DNA of 64,000 bases, taken from Macrosoma leucophasiata. Taxonomy: Eukaryota; Arthropoda; Insecta; Lepidoptera; Hedylidae. Within the stretch, counting starts at the first letter, position 1, and each line of letters begins with the position of its first letter. The notes beneath the pieces are model-generated. The model made no database searches, was not told where the DNA came from, and was given only the letters and a program-made list of their open reading frames with translations. This document shows positions 44,190-54,359 of this stretch, piece by piece. The stretch spans positions 16,971,501-17,035,500 of the forward strand of contig JAWQUS010000008.1 in assembly GCA_036365455.1 (NCBI GenBank). Direction: 5' to 3'. Position numbers and translations under genes: made by a program.

Positions 44190-44700
44190 AATGGTGGTCA
44201 AACCATTCCAATGGGCCGATAGTAAGTGCAATAACGCAAGATGGGCAGCAGCGTCCTGTCGCAGTATCTACAAATATGAACAGTATGGAAACTTTGTACA
44301 AAACTGAAACGGCACACTCATACAAACATGCGCATCGACGAGGACCCTAAGCGGTTCTCGAGGTGCTGCAGAGGCCTGATTCTCGTAACACAAAGTCGTT
44401 GAATCGGTGCGTTGTCCTGCTCAAACATAGGCCGCGCGCATTGGTTAAAGAAAGACAGCAAATGGATTCTATTTCCATTCAACGACATTGTGTTACGAGA
44501 ATTAGGCCACAGTACCAAGTCCCTCGCTACTCGACCGTCGATGCGCATCTTTGTGTGAGTGTGCCGTTTCGAACGTTTTGTACGTAGTTTCCATACTGTT
44601 CATATTTGTACTGTGGTCCTGCGATTAAATTACCGCGATCGACCATCGGCATGCCAAGCGTGGCGATTATGGTATATTCCCTAATGGAGGGCTTTGATTC
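44190..44700 (+). repeat. Repeat family L (RTE-like 3' region), interrupted
   Basis: aaccattccaatgggccgat, then aagatgggcagcagcgtcct (to 44258), resuming at 44622 with cgattaaattaccgcg and 'catgccaagcgtggcgattatg'. The same sequence without interruption is at 55984 and 62385, and inverted at 49185. The interruption is the palindromic element at 44259-44615. Confidence 0.65.
44259..44615. mobile_element. Palindromic foldback element, 357 bp
   Basis: The outer ~80 bp at each end are inverted copies (left: acaaatatgaacagtatgga, ggcacactcatacaaacatg; right, reverse-complemented, the same words with few changes). An inner pair is also inverted (gattctcgtaacacaaagtc against ttgtgttacgagaatta). gtcctg is repeated at 44253-44258 and 44616-44621, so the target duplication is at least 6 bp. 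No ORF. Superfamily undecided. A half copy lies at 29757. Confidence 0.8.
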
Positions 44701-45215
44701 AGCAGTAAACATCTTTAATCTGTTATGATAATACCTCATCAAATCTGTGACGCACTCCAGCATCAATGACTGCTCTCACTCGGCCAGACATCGAGCTACA
44801 TGGCGACGCATCGCGATCATGACGGAGAAAGTGACCGATACATGACCACGACCACTCTGCCAAGAGTGCACGACTAAGAAGATAATACCTAGTATCTACT
44901 TATAAACACACCACCAATGTAAACCTAATGAAATAAAAACGAGTAGCAATGTACACCAGACAAGAGCAGCAATGGGACTCAAGGTGGAAAAAGTTTTAGC
45001 AAACCAATAACTTTCTCAGTTGAAATATTTTTGGAAGGTAAATAATATCGTGACACTGCGTAGGCTTCAACTCAGACCAAATATTGGTAAGTCAACTACA
45101 TAAAAGTTTCGGAATAAATATTTATAAATGTCTCTGTTTCAGCAGCGCAGAGTGAAAATAAATATGACCGGACTGTTTTCGAATTTCGGTTAATTTTGGT
45201 AAATGTAAATATAAA
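44701..45215. other. No recognised feature
   Basis: Nothing beyond short repeat-like motifs. Confidence 0.45.
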
Positions 45216-45393
45216 CTAGCTGTGCCGTACCCTCGTAAACTGCTTATGTGATTATTTATGTAAGCGTTGATGCTTACGTAGGCTATGTTGTAAATAAGTG
45301 ATTATACGATACGAATAAGATTGATATTAAAAATCCAGCCAAATGCCAGTCGGACTCGCGTGGACAGGTTTCATAAATATTGACTTTTTTTAG
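45216..45393. repeat. Fragments of Helitron-like repeats
   Basis: aaactagctgtgccgtacc (family G-like end) and, at about 45331, 'aaatgccagtcggactcgcg', a motif of another dispersed repeat. Too short to class. Confidence 0.35.
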
Positions 45394-46205
45394 GCTACAA
45401 GCACTAGCTACAGTCACAGTCATGAAAGAGGATTGTATGGAGAAAGGCTTACAATTGAATGTGGATAAAACTAAAGTATTAGTATTTGAAAGAGATGAAC
45501 AGAGAACAATTGCAAGGGTAGTAGTAGATGATGTAGTGTTAGAACAGGTTTATGAAATTGTATATCTTGGATGTGCTTTTAGCAAGGATGGTAGGTACAC
45601 CACTGACATAGAAAGAAGAGTGCTTGCTGGGAATTGCGTGAATGGAGCGTTGGGTAAGCTGCTAGAATCTAAACATCTCAGCCCGCGGGCTCGACTAGCC
45701 GTACATAATGCTGTACTTACTCCAACGCTTTTATTTGGAAGCGAGAGCTGGACATGCAGGAAAGAGCATGAAAGTAAGTTGAACGCGGTCGAGATGAGAT
45801 CATTGCGCAAGATCTGCGGTATATCACTCACCGATCGCGTTCGTAATGAAGATGTAAGAAAGAGGCTTTGTGTGAATGATAGTATCGGTGTAAAAATTAA
45901 AAAAGGCATGCTCCGATGGTTCGGGCATATAGAAAGAATGTCGAATGAGCGAATGACTAAACAGATATACAATGCGAATGTGGATGGTTGCAGAGGCCCA
46001 GGAAGACCAAGAGTGACCTACCATGACCAAATAGGTCGAGTTCTGTCTGATGGTTGGATCAAAAGTCTTAGGAATCGGCGTGCATGTATGAAGAGAATGA
46101 TGAAGGTAGACGAGGTACGAGAGGTTTGTCAGAACCGGGATATCTGGCGCTCTACTCTCTCTGTCTACCCCGTTAGGGACCTGGCGTGAAGATACATACA
46201 TACAA
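45394..46205 (+). pseudogene. RTE-like LINE, 5'-truncated ORF and 3' end
   Basis: An open frame to the stop at 46187-46189, with the first ATG at 45422. It covers only the part after the reverse-transcriptase active site: GLQLNVDKTKVLVFERD, IVYLGCAFSKDGRYTTDIE, SPRARLAVHNAVLTPTLLFG, MLRWFGHIERM, GRPRVTYHDQ and NRDIWRSTLSVYPVRDLA. The catalytic Asp pair and the endonuclease are missing. The element ends with ggcgtgaagatacatacat. Two shorter copies with the same 3' end lie at 43472 and 32740, the expected pattern of 5'-truncated insertions. No stop codons are found within what remains, so it is fairly young. Confidence 0.88.
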
Positions 46206-46734
46206 CTATATAATCACTGATTAATCAGCCCAGTTCCAATGGTATATTACTGTCACGGTAAGTTATTTTAGAGCTTGCAAAAGAAGAAACATGCAATAGA
46301 CCATTTGCAATATTTTATTTTAGGGGCCTCTGTGTTCGCTGCTGCTTGCTGCCACTACACAGAAATCTACACAAAAATAAGTATTTATTAAAATAAAAAT
46401 GTAGTACGTATTTCAAATACTATGGAAATCGAGTGCGTATCTTATGCTGTCGATTTACAACGTCATTAATTACTAGCTTGATTGATCGCAGCTGTCGTTT
46501 TTGATCTGAAAAATTACTAATTCATTAGGTATTTACCTTAATCTGGTCCTGTCGCAAAATCTAATCTTAGCGGACTTCAACGACCTTTCTCTACGGTACT
46601 ACTAATTCTCATTTTGGTATTTTTTAATCTTTGTTGGTGCCGTCCTTGGGTTATGGGACATAACAGCAAATTCATACAAATTGTTCGACAAATGACGCAC
46701 AATTTCTTTATGCAATATTATTTCGACTGAAATG
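46206..46734. other. No recognised feature
   Basis: AT-rich spacer. Confidence 0.5.
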
Positions 46735-46895
46735 AAAATGATGACTTTATCTCCGTTTTTCATCCATTTAGGGGTAGATTTTGATTTGAAAATCCTTTCT
46801 TATAGGATGCCAGCGTCATACAAAGAACAGAACCTCCAAGTTTCAGTTCTCCATGATTACCGATTTTCCGTCTGTCAGTCATTCAGGATAAAGCA
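46735..46895 (+). repeat. Repeat family Q fragment
   Basis: atttaggggtagattttgat, 'tccaagtttcagttctccatg' and 'gtctgtcagtcattcagg' resemble a repeat widespread in Lepidoptera. Single copy in this window, so the class rests on recall only. Confidence 0.35.
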
Positions 46896-47013
46896 TTTTA
46901 AATGTGGGTATCTAGTGATCGCCTAATGGTCGAAATTCGACCGCAATACATATCCATAAAATATAATTAAGTTTGAATTCTATGACGAACCTCTATGGTG
47001 AAACCGTTTTACC

Positions 47014-47039
47014 ACATGCTGTGTAGGTACACAGCATGT
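47014..47039. repeat. Short inverted repeat
   Basis: acatgctgtgta / tacacagcatgt, 12-bp arms with a 2-nt loop. Role unknown. Confidence 0.8.
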
Positions 47040-47173
47040 AATTGTGTTTGACATTTTGACATTAACAATGGGAACGGACTTTATTAACTGAGTTTATTAT
47101 GTTCTATTTTCGTAAAAAGGGGTCCATAGTTTTTGCTTCACGAAACTTAACACAACACTTCAAAAAATAATAG

Positions 47174-47204
47174 TCTATCATAATATTATTAATATTATGA
47201 TAGA
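47174..47204. repeat. AT-rich inverted repeat
   Basis: tctatcataatatta / taatattatgataga, 15-bp perfect arms around a single T. Confidence 0.85.
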
Positions 47205-47794
47205 TTTATATTTTTTGTAAATGTAATTTTTGCTTTTAAGTACAGTCTATGAAATTAACATTTCGTACGCGATTGCATTCCCTAACGAACGCGAATCGAT
47301 TTACTTGCGATTCAGCGACTATATTATCGTCGTGAGAAGCAGGCCCTTGGATTATTCGAAGTGGTCTTTTACCACTAGAACGTCGAGGCAGGTACATTTT
47401 CAATTAAAGCCAGTAGGTTGATTTATTTGGTAAGCACATCAAAGTGAATTCTGATCAAATTGGCCGCGGTTTGCGGTCCGTGTTATACAGCTTTGGCTAG
47501 TCCCAAGTCCGGCGCAGACCCTACTCATAAACATTTGTAACCAATGTAAAATTAGATACCTAACCAGTTTTCATTGATGAGAACATACAGATTAAGGGGA
47601 GTAAAGATATTATTGGTTTAATTGCTTAACGTAGGTACGCGAGCCCGCCCGTGGGTTCAAATACAAGGTCTCTTACGTAAACAAGTCATTCCACATCTTT
47701 AAGAGAAATTTTAATTGTTATTTATAGGTACACATTTTTATAGATACTGAACTTATGTAATAATTATTAATATTGAATCATTATTATATTTGAC
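47205..47794. other. No recognised feature
   Basis: Non-coding; a 63-codon open stretch at 47230-47421 has no support. Confidence 0.45.
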
Positions 47795-48102
47795 CTGCCT
47801 CAGTAGCCTAGTGGTAGCAGGCCACTACTACTACGCTGGAGGTCCTGGGTTCGATTCCCGGGTCGGGGGCTATCAGAGATAACGGCTTAAAACCCTTTAT
47901 CTCTGGTTCTTTTGGGATTTTTCCATTATCTGGAAGTTTCTAAGTACCTCGGAGTTTGGTAATGTGGCCGGAGATGGCGACAGGCTCGCCACCTGTTACA
48001 TGGGCCAAAAAAAACCGGCGAATCGTGAGTGTTTGCATGTCTGCTTGAATGCATGCATTTACCTCTGCCTACCCCTTCAGGGTACAGGCGTGAAGTTGCG
48101 TT
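47795..48102 (+). mobile_element. tRNA-headed SINE family A, copy 2
   Basis: The best-preserved head: ctgcctcagtagcctagtgg (A box) and ctgggttcgattcccgg with a consensus B box at 47848-47858. It ends gtacaggcgtgaagttgcg followed by a TTATTA-type tail. The intact promoter boxes make Pol III transcription possible. Confidence 0.88.
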
Positions 48103-48104
48103 TA

Positions 48105-48243
48105 TTATTAATATTATAAGTGCGAGTATATGTTTGATTGTTAGACTTTCACGCAAAAACTACTTACTTAACTAATCATCATGAAACTTTGTACACTTGG
48201 AGGTATTAAAAGTAACGTGGGATGCTTTTATATCGAGCGAAGC
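48105..48243 (+). mobile_element. Helitron-like remnant
   Basis: taatattataagtgcgagta, 'cacgcaaaaactacttac', 'atgaaactttgtacac' and 'gagcgaagccgcg' are in the order seen in a common lepidopteran Helitron-like family. The terminal CTAG is missing. Confidence 0.45.
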
Positions 48244-48244
48244 C

Positions 48245-49047
48245 GCGTGTAATACAATACAATACAATACAATACTCTTTATTGTACACACAAATAAAAC
48301 ATATTAAAGAATAAAAACAAGGAAATGGCACAAATGGCGGCCTTATCGCTGCACAGCGATTTCTTCCAGGCAACCAACATTGTAGGATTAAACAAAAAAA
48401 AACAAAACAACAGGGGTGTACTAAACGCAAAAAAAAGAATAATCAAAACACAACAACAAGACATGAAAAAAAAAAAAAAGAACAACAACAATAAACACAG
48501 AAGGAAGAAAGAAGATAGAGATACTTACATAATATAGTAAGATACAATAAAATGAAAATAAGGATAACAGGATAGATAGATACAAAAAACAAGAAAGAGA
48601 GAAAAATGGAACGATTAAAGATTCATATAATACTCTTTCACACGAATTTTAAAAGTTTGAACTGTCTGAGCTTGACGCACAGACAAGGGGAGAGCATTCC
48701 ACAGACGAACAGCTGACACGGTGAAGGATTTCGTCAAAAAATCGGTTGAATGGGAGGGAATTTTTAGCTTTAAGTTATGTGTAGAACGAAGGTAATTAGT
48801 TTTAGAAGTAGTCGAATCGTTCCTTTAAATAGGTGGGAGTTTGTGGGTTGAACAAAATGCCAAAGAGAAGAGATAAAACATGAGTATTCCGGCGAAGATG
48901 GATCGGGAGCCATTTGAGCTGTTTACGGAAGTTGGAAATATGGTCATATTTGCGTAATCCAAATATGAACCTAATACACAAATTTTGAAGTCGCTCTAAT
49001 TTGTTAAGTTGATCCTGTGTTAGATTCAAATAGCAGACGTCGGCATA
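48245..49047 (-). pseudogene. CR1-like LINE, 3' fragment with UTR and tail
   Basis: Minus strand. The ORF remnant at 49029-48802 reads LNKLERLQNLCIRFIFGLRK, then LKWLPIHLRRNTHVLSL. In another frame further on it reads SAVRLWNALPLSVRQAQTVQ and TFKIRVKEYY. The 3' UTR has a stem-loop (atcgctgtgcagcgat) and ends tgtacaataaagagt with ATTGT repeats (plus strand 48249-48276). At least one frameshift; 5'-truncated. Same family as 34082-34782. Confidence 0.8.
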
Positions 49048-49076
49048 ATCAAAAATAGGAAAATAGGAAAAAAAAT

Positions 49077-49134
49077 AATAGGAAAAAATAGGAAAATAGG
49101 TCAGCTATTACCTATTTTCCTATTTTTTCCTATT
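49077..49134. repeat. Perfect 24-bp inverted repeat, 10-nt loop
   Basis: aataggaaaaaataggaaaa... pairs exactly with its reverse complement at 49111-49134. It extends imperfectly through flanking A and T runs, and the arms themselves are built of taggaaaa units. Confidence 0.9.
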
Positions 49135-49184
49135 TTTTTTTTTATTATTAATTAATATACTCAATAAATTTACAACTATCATCA

Positions 49185-49395
49185 TAATTTCAGTCGATAG
49201 ACATCCACTGCTGGACAAAGCCTTCCCCAAAGATGCCTTATTGCACCATATGGGGAGATATACCTACCACAACTACCACACTTCTTGCGGCTCGGAGAAA
49301 CGCAGTAGTGGTCGTTTTATCACGGGAGGCTTTACCGCCTACTCCGCGTCATTGCTTTCAATATTGGAATGGTTTGACCGCCTCGACTCTTGACG
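49185..49395 (-). repeat. Repeat family L with RTE-like 3' end (inverted)
   Basis: Read on the minus strand it passes through gtcaaaccattccaatattg and ctactgcgtttctcc to ggctttgtccagcagtgga and an atgatgat tail. The CCAGCAGTGG-type end is typical of lepidopteran RTE-like LINEs. Confidence 0.6.
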
Positions 49396-49401
49396 CCTTT
49401 A

Positions 49402-49858
49402 TCTAAATATACCTATAAAATTCACGTGTCACAGTGTTTGTAACAATACTCCTCCGAAACGGCTGAACCGATCATTATGAAATTTTGTGTGTATATTTGG
49501 TACTTTGGTAGGTATGAGAATCGGTTGTAGTCTATTTTTATATCCCTAAATGATAATGGTGATTCTCATCAAATATTTTTTTTTCGATTTAAAAAAAAAA
49601 TTAAATGTCCATCATTTAATTTTTTTTTTACCTCTAAAACAGAGGTGCCCAAACTATTTTTCTTGTAGACCCCTTTAATTTTTTTTCTGGTTTCGGTGGA
49701 CCCCCTTTCTACCATTTATATCACTTTCCCATATATCCCATTTTTATTTACTCATATACGTAGACCCCATCGAGTCTGCCATGGACCCCAGGGAGTCTAT
49801 ATGGACCACTTTGGGAATCACTGCTCTAAAACGATACGAAATTTGTCGAGGCAGCTAG
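49402..49858 (+). mobile_element. Helitron-like family H, copy 2 (carries a nested MITE)
   Basis: Begins TCTAAATATACCTATAAAAT and ends gtcgaggcagCTAG, with 'ctccgaaacggctgaaccga' inside. Without the 192 bp of the MITE and its target duplication it is about the length of family H copies plus a T/A-rich insert. Confidence 0.65.
49640..49823. mobile_element. hAT-type MITE nested in a Helitron-like copy, 184 bp
   Basis: The left end is cagaggtgcccaaact; the right end, reverse-complemented, is cagtgattcccaaagt. A perfect 8-bp target duplication, ctctaaaa, lies at 49632-49639 and 49824-49831. No ORF. Because it sits inside the Helitron-like copy, it inserted later than that element. Confidence 0.88.
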
Positions 49859-50079
49859 TATTTTATAGAATAAAATGACATTATCACAATAAAAGTTTGA
49901 ATGCTACATAAAAAAGCAGACAATTATAGAAGAGCGTGACACAACGCTAGATTCATATGTCAAAAGTTAATGGAACATATAACGTTATGTCAATGTCACG
50001 CGAGAAATGTAAATAGAATCAATAGATTAGATGTTTATTACCATCGACGACACAACGCAGCTTCTCTTTATTGTCTATA

Positions 50080-50491
50080 TCTATACAAATACCTAATGTT
50101 ACCCAATGTTCTATTAAAATTGGAGTGTCTGTTTGTCATATAAAAATAACCGCTTTTTACTAAATGCATATGTATGTATACACGGTACATATACCAAATA
50201 TTTTTTTTTTACAATTTTTGTCTGTCTGTCTGTCGGAACGGCTGGATCGAGAGTAACTTAGGCTACTTTTATACTAGCTGCGCCCACGACTTCGTCCGGG
50301 TAGATACCGAACAATCATAAATTCTCAGCTGTGCCCAGTTTGGCATAAACATAGTTCAAGACGCTTGAAAGGAAGTAAACTACTTTTTTTTCTAAAACAA
50401 ATCCTTATAATATATGATTTCAGTAGGGGATGAAGTTTGTGTTCATCTTTGTAACGAACTCCACGCGGACGAAGTTGCGGGCAAAAGTTAG
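50080..50491 (+). mobile_element. Helitron-like family G, copy 1
   Basis: Starts TCTATACAAATACCTAATG, contains attggagtgtctgtttgtc, a GTCT microsatellite and ctagctgcgcccacgacttc, and ends near gcgggcaaaagTTAG. The last motif replaces CTAG. Confidence 0.6.
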
Positions 50492-50809
50492 TTGTTTATA
50501 AATTGGCAATGGTAATTCAGGTAAGCGGAAAACCCCATTACTATGTTTTTAAATATTGAGGTTGTTCGTATATGGCTGAATCATATAATTCGATCTGCAG
50601 ATTGGCCGATATGAACCTGCTTGCTTTTTTTCTAACTTTAACATTATTGATTTGTAGTATTTTATAGAATGAGTTGGAAATTCTGTAATGATGGATAATC
50701 AAAATTAATCAATGATGTAATATGAACATGCCAAATGTATATGAATTAATAAATGTGTGTGTGAAACCCGGTTTCAACAATATCGTAACCACTGGTAAAA
50801 AAACATTAA

Positions 50810-50960
50810 CATACATTTCACATTGATGGTAAGTGAATACTGTAAGTCCATAACATGTTCATAAAAACTAGAGATTTCAATGTTACCACTCCTGAGGTCT
50901 AAGTTGTTATACTTACTTATGTCCCAGAACCCAATAGGGCTGAACACTACGGGTTAGTGG
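50810..50960 (+). repeat. Interspersed repeat family D, diverged copy
   Basis: 'cacattgatggtaagtgaat', 'gttaccactcctgaggtct' and 'gctgaacactacggg' are in family order. Confidence 0.55.
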
Positions 50961-51060
50961 CAAGTAAATATATCCTTCGGGAAAAGGTTATCTAAATATT
51001 TATCAAAATGTTCTAAGAATTATTTGTTAATAATTAAATACTGATCACTAAAAATAATGA

Positions 51061-51434
51061 AGCGCGCATGGCCCAGCGGCTGGTGTAGATCGTAAGCGAT
51101 CTGCTCGGTTAAGCACTACGGGCGCGGTCGGGTAGTGTGATGGGTGACCGCTAGTGGCAAATTAAAATGCGCGTTTCCGTGCTTCGGAGGGCACGTTAAG
51201 CCGTCGGTCCCGGTTGCTATCGATGGATAGCAGTCGTTAAACCTTGTCGGAGGCCTAATGGGCGGTTTGAAAACATCCGACAGCGGGTTGCCCACTAACC
51301 CACCCACCTCCACCAATCCGCATTGGAGCAGCGTGGTGGAGTAAGCTCCAGGCCTCCCCCCAAAAAAGGGGAGAGATTCGTGCCCAGCAGTGGGACGTAT
51401 AATGGGTTGCCATTATTATTATTATTATTATTAA
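51061..51434 (+). mobile_element. 5S-headed SINE, copy 3 (best preserved)
   Basis: The head at about 51088-51158 follows animal 5S rRNA closely: cggttaagcac, then gggcgcggtc, then gtgatgggtgaccgc. These correspond to the 5S internal promoter (A box, intermediate element, C box) in the right order and spacing. The body has 'cggagggcacgttaagccgt', 'cgacagcgggttg' and 'gcattggagcagcgtggtgg'. The 3' end is gtgcccagcagtgggacgta plus an ATT-repeat tail (51412-51434). Copies are at 32826 (-), 42391 (+) and 53629 (-). No ORF. SINEs with 5S heads are a known class (SINE3). Confidence 0.85.
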
Positions 51435-51519
51435 TTAAATACTTACGATTAATATAACTGTGATAAATAAGTATGTTCGTGTATATTATTTTTTTTATAT
51501 AAATAAGGAAGTTGGGTAA

Positions 51520-51730
51520 ACAAGCATGCAGTGATAGACGTCAAAAAATCAAAGGTCAAAATGCAAAAGCGTTGCCACCCCTGAGACCTAAGTTGTTATA
51601 TATATGTTTCTGTGATAGTAGTTACGGGACCATACATTACCATCTAACCGGAATACGATAATGCTGAACACTACCATTTGGCGGCAGATAGAGGTAATGC
51701 GCTGCCTACGTCCGCGAGTTCCGTCACTAG
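51520..51730 (+). repeat. Interspersed repeat family D, copy
   Basis: 'gttgccacccctgagacct', 'gtagttacgggaccatacatt' and 'aacactaccatttggcggc' are in family order. Confidence 0.6.
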
Positions 51731-53440
51731 AGCTCTACCACATTTTTTGCAAACTCGAGAACACAAGCGTACTTCCTATAGCCTCTAAACCACAGCTCTT
51801 AACCCTCACGGCGGCCGAGTATAAACCTGCAATAATATTTGCGGCGGCTAAAATATACGCTTTCACATTTACGTTGTTAAGGAACTGTTACATTTATTTC
51901 CTCTACTATGTAGTTTCCTTTACGTATTATGTTAGAACCACGTCATTTATGTTAATATAAATCGCAACACAAATTGATTACTAACACCTTCTCGGATATC
52001 ACTTTATGATGCTTTGAGTAACCATTAGAGAACGTATCAGAAACACCGTATACGATTTCTACAGTTAATTTAGGCCTTTATAGTGTATGATATAATTTAT
52101 TATTGCATATTATATCATTAGGATTAGACGATGACGTGAAGTGCAAATGAAGTAGAATAAAAATGTTCTCATGCGTAACTGGTTTGCATCCGATACTTCA
52201 TTACAGGAATATGATACAGATAATTAGTTTTATTTGTATTCAAATACAACATTTTACAGATACCTAATAATGTTACCTACTAATGACATAACAGATAATA
52301 AATGTCTTGCTGCTGCAAGGCATTAAGCGAAAGTTGAAATTACTGTCAGAGATGTTCATTGGATGATTATAGACATACTCGTATTAATAAATGTAGGTAA
52401 GTATTATTAGGTATTGTAAGCGTCTGCCCGCAATTTCAATTGTGTATACTTCAGTATCTGCTATTTTTTATGTCACTAAAGTGCCAAACAAGCTAGCAAT
52501 TAACATTGATGCTGAAGCTTTATCTAAATGAAGGTATGTAACCACTCCCGGACTATTTTTTACTTATTGCAGGGGCCATATTTTGCCATCTCAGTTACAT
52601 GGAATGGATGGAACTCTGTTTAGTTAGGTATATTATATAATTTTGTAGGATAGTACAAAAAATGTAGGTGTATGTAATATTTACGTAAATTGATTAATTT
52701 TGTTATTAGCTGTATAAAAGTATTAAATTAATAATTCTCGCTTGTAAAATTGAATTAATGTAGTTAAATACTTCGGAGTGTAAAATTTCGTCGTAATCCA
52801 TCGTATATCCATATCCGTTTGTAGATTGTACATCGATAACCTTCGTTAAATTACCAGGATGAAAGCAGTTCCTCTATCTGAGTGCTAAATTTCATTTGAA
52901 TTCGTTCAGCCGCTTTTGCATGATTGGGCAACAAAATATACAATTTATACTAATGTTAGAAGGCAAGAAGATAAGATGCTAATTCAGTTCGCGATCGGAA
53001 TAAATCTTTACTCGTTAATCATTCATGTTACGCAGAAAAGGTACTAAAGAATAATTTCTTTGTCACAGATAGGATTTTACTTGGTTGATGTATAATGCTA
53101 ATTAATTATTCATTACATCAATTAGTCTGTGTGAGGCCGTTGAACTGTAGATTGAATAATTCAGCTCGCGGCATCTTTATGTGGCAGTCACAATGATGAT
53201 AATAGACGGCAGATACCTATCTAAAAAATACCTGTTAACTGCAGTAAGCAAGATGTATTCAATAAATCGATAATATCGATATAAGTTATGTATTTTATTC
53301 TGTTGTGTACAAAAATAATAATATGATAATGGCAACCGTAATAATTATATAATAAATACTGAATGACTCTTTTTCTTTTCTTTTTACTCTTTGTTATCAG
53401 TTTGTAAAGGGGAAAAGAGACATTTTACTGATATACTTTT
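51731..53440. other. No recognised feature
   Basis: About 1.7 kb of AT-rich DNA without a supported element. Confidence 0.45.
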
Positions 53441-53444
53441 TACA

Positions 53445-53628
53445 TTAGTTTATGACATTTAGTTTTATCTTAGTGATATTCTTGACTTTACATATATTTT
53501 TTATCTTGTTTGACATGTATATCAATTGTTATTCGCTTTAATTTATTTTGTTTGTTTTTGACGTGTCATAAGAGGTGCCTGTCACCCTAAATGAATAAAT
53601 GAGTTTCTGATTCTGATTCTGATTCTGA
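53445..53628 (+). mobile_element. LINE 3' UTR with GATTCT tail
   Basis: ttttatcttagtgatattct (also at 33997), 'ctgtcaccctaaatgaataaat', then repeated gattct units (53607-53626). Hexamer tails of this kind end Jockey/CR1-type LINEs. The coding part is absent. The tail abuts the tail of a 5S-headed SINE on the other strand. Confidence 0.55.
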
Positions 53629-53968
53629 AATAATAATACGTCCTACTGCTGAGCACGAGTCTCTCCCTTTTTTGGGGGAGGCCTAGAGCTTACTCCACCA
53701 CGCTGCTCCAATGCGGATTGGTGGACGGGTTAGTGGCCAACCCGCTGTCGAATGTTTTCAAACCGCCCATAAGGCCTCCGACAAGCTTTAACGACTGCTA
53801 TCTATCGAAAGCAACCGGTACCGACTGCTTAGCGTGCCTTCCGAAACACGGAAACGCGCATTTTAATTTGCCACTAGCGGTCACCCATCACACTCCCGAC
53901 CGCGCCCGTAGTGCTTAACCGAGTAGATCGCTTGTGATTCACACGAGCCGCGGGGCTAAGCGCGCTTC
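53629..53968 (-). mobile_element. 5S-headed SINE, copy 4
   Basis: Minus strand; the head includes gcggtcacccatcacactcc (reverse of the C-box stretch) and gaccgcgcccgtagtgctta. The body and 3' end match copy 3; the tail is short (aataata). Confidence 0.82.
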
Positions 53969-54059
53969 TTTATTTGTTGGTAAAAAAATAACTACTTTTG
54001 ATTTTAAATGTGTAATGAAATGGTTAAGTGTGTCCTCCGAGTCAGGAAGTAAGTGAAGC

Positions 54060-54260
54060 TTGCCCAAATCGTATTTTAAGGGTTAGCCTACAAGGAACGC
54101 TTATAGTTCAGTTTCGCCTTGACCGTCTGTCCGTCTGTTCGAAGCTATGCGACACGAATATTAATATTAGCTAAGTCGATAAAATAGGGTAATAAAATCT
54201 TTACACATCACACGAAAATGAGAACCGTTTACAGTTTGCTTACTTATAAATTTGAAACTG
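54060..54260 (+). repeat. Repeat family K, diverged copy 3
   Basis: 'aaggaacgcttatagttcag', then 'ttgaccgtctgtccgtctgt', then 'attagctaagtcgata'. Old and fragmentary. Confidence 0.4.
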
Positions 54261-54359
54261 ATCTGTCGTAATATGTAAGAACTTGGTAGGTAAGTATGTA
54301 ATAAGTATGGTAATTAGTGATAGGTTTTTATTACGCAGGATTAAGTTTATATATTTATA

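Noticed and set aside
48325..48537. Lys/Asn-rich open frame opposite the LINE 3' UTR
   Set aside because: Antisense of a low-complexity T-rich 3' UTR.
51061..51160. Possible true 5S rRNA gene
   Set aside because: Only the internal promoter part resembles 5S, and the element continues as a repeated SINE body.
53718..53918. Open frame over the 5S-headed SINE
   Set aside because: Falls wholly inside the SINE body, and the equivalent regions of other copies are disrupted.
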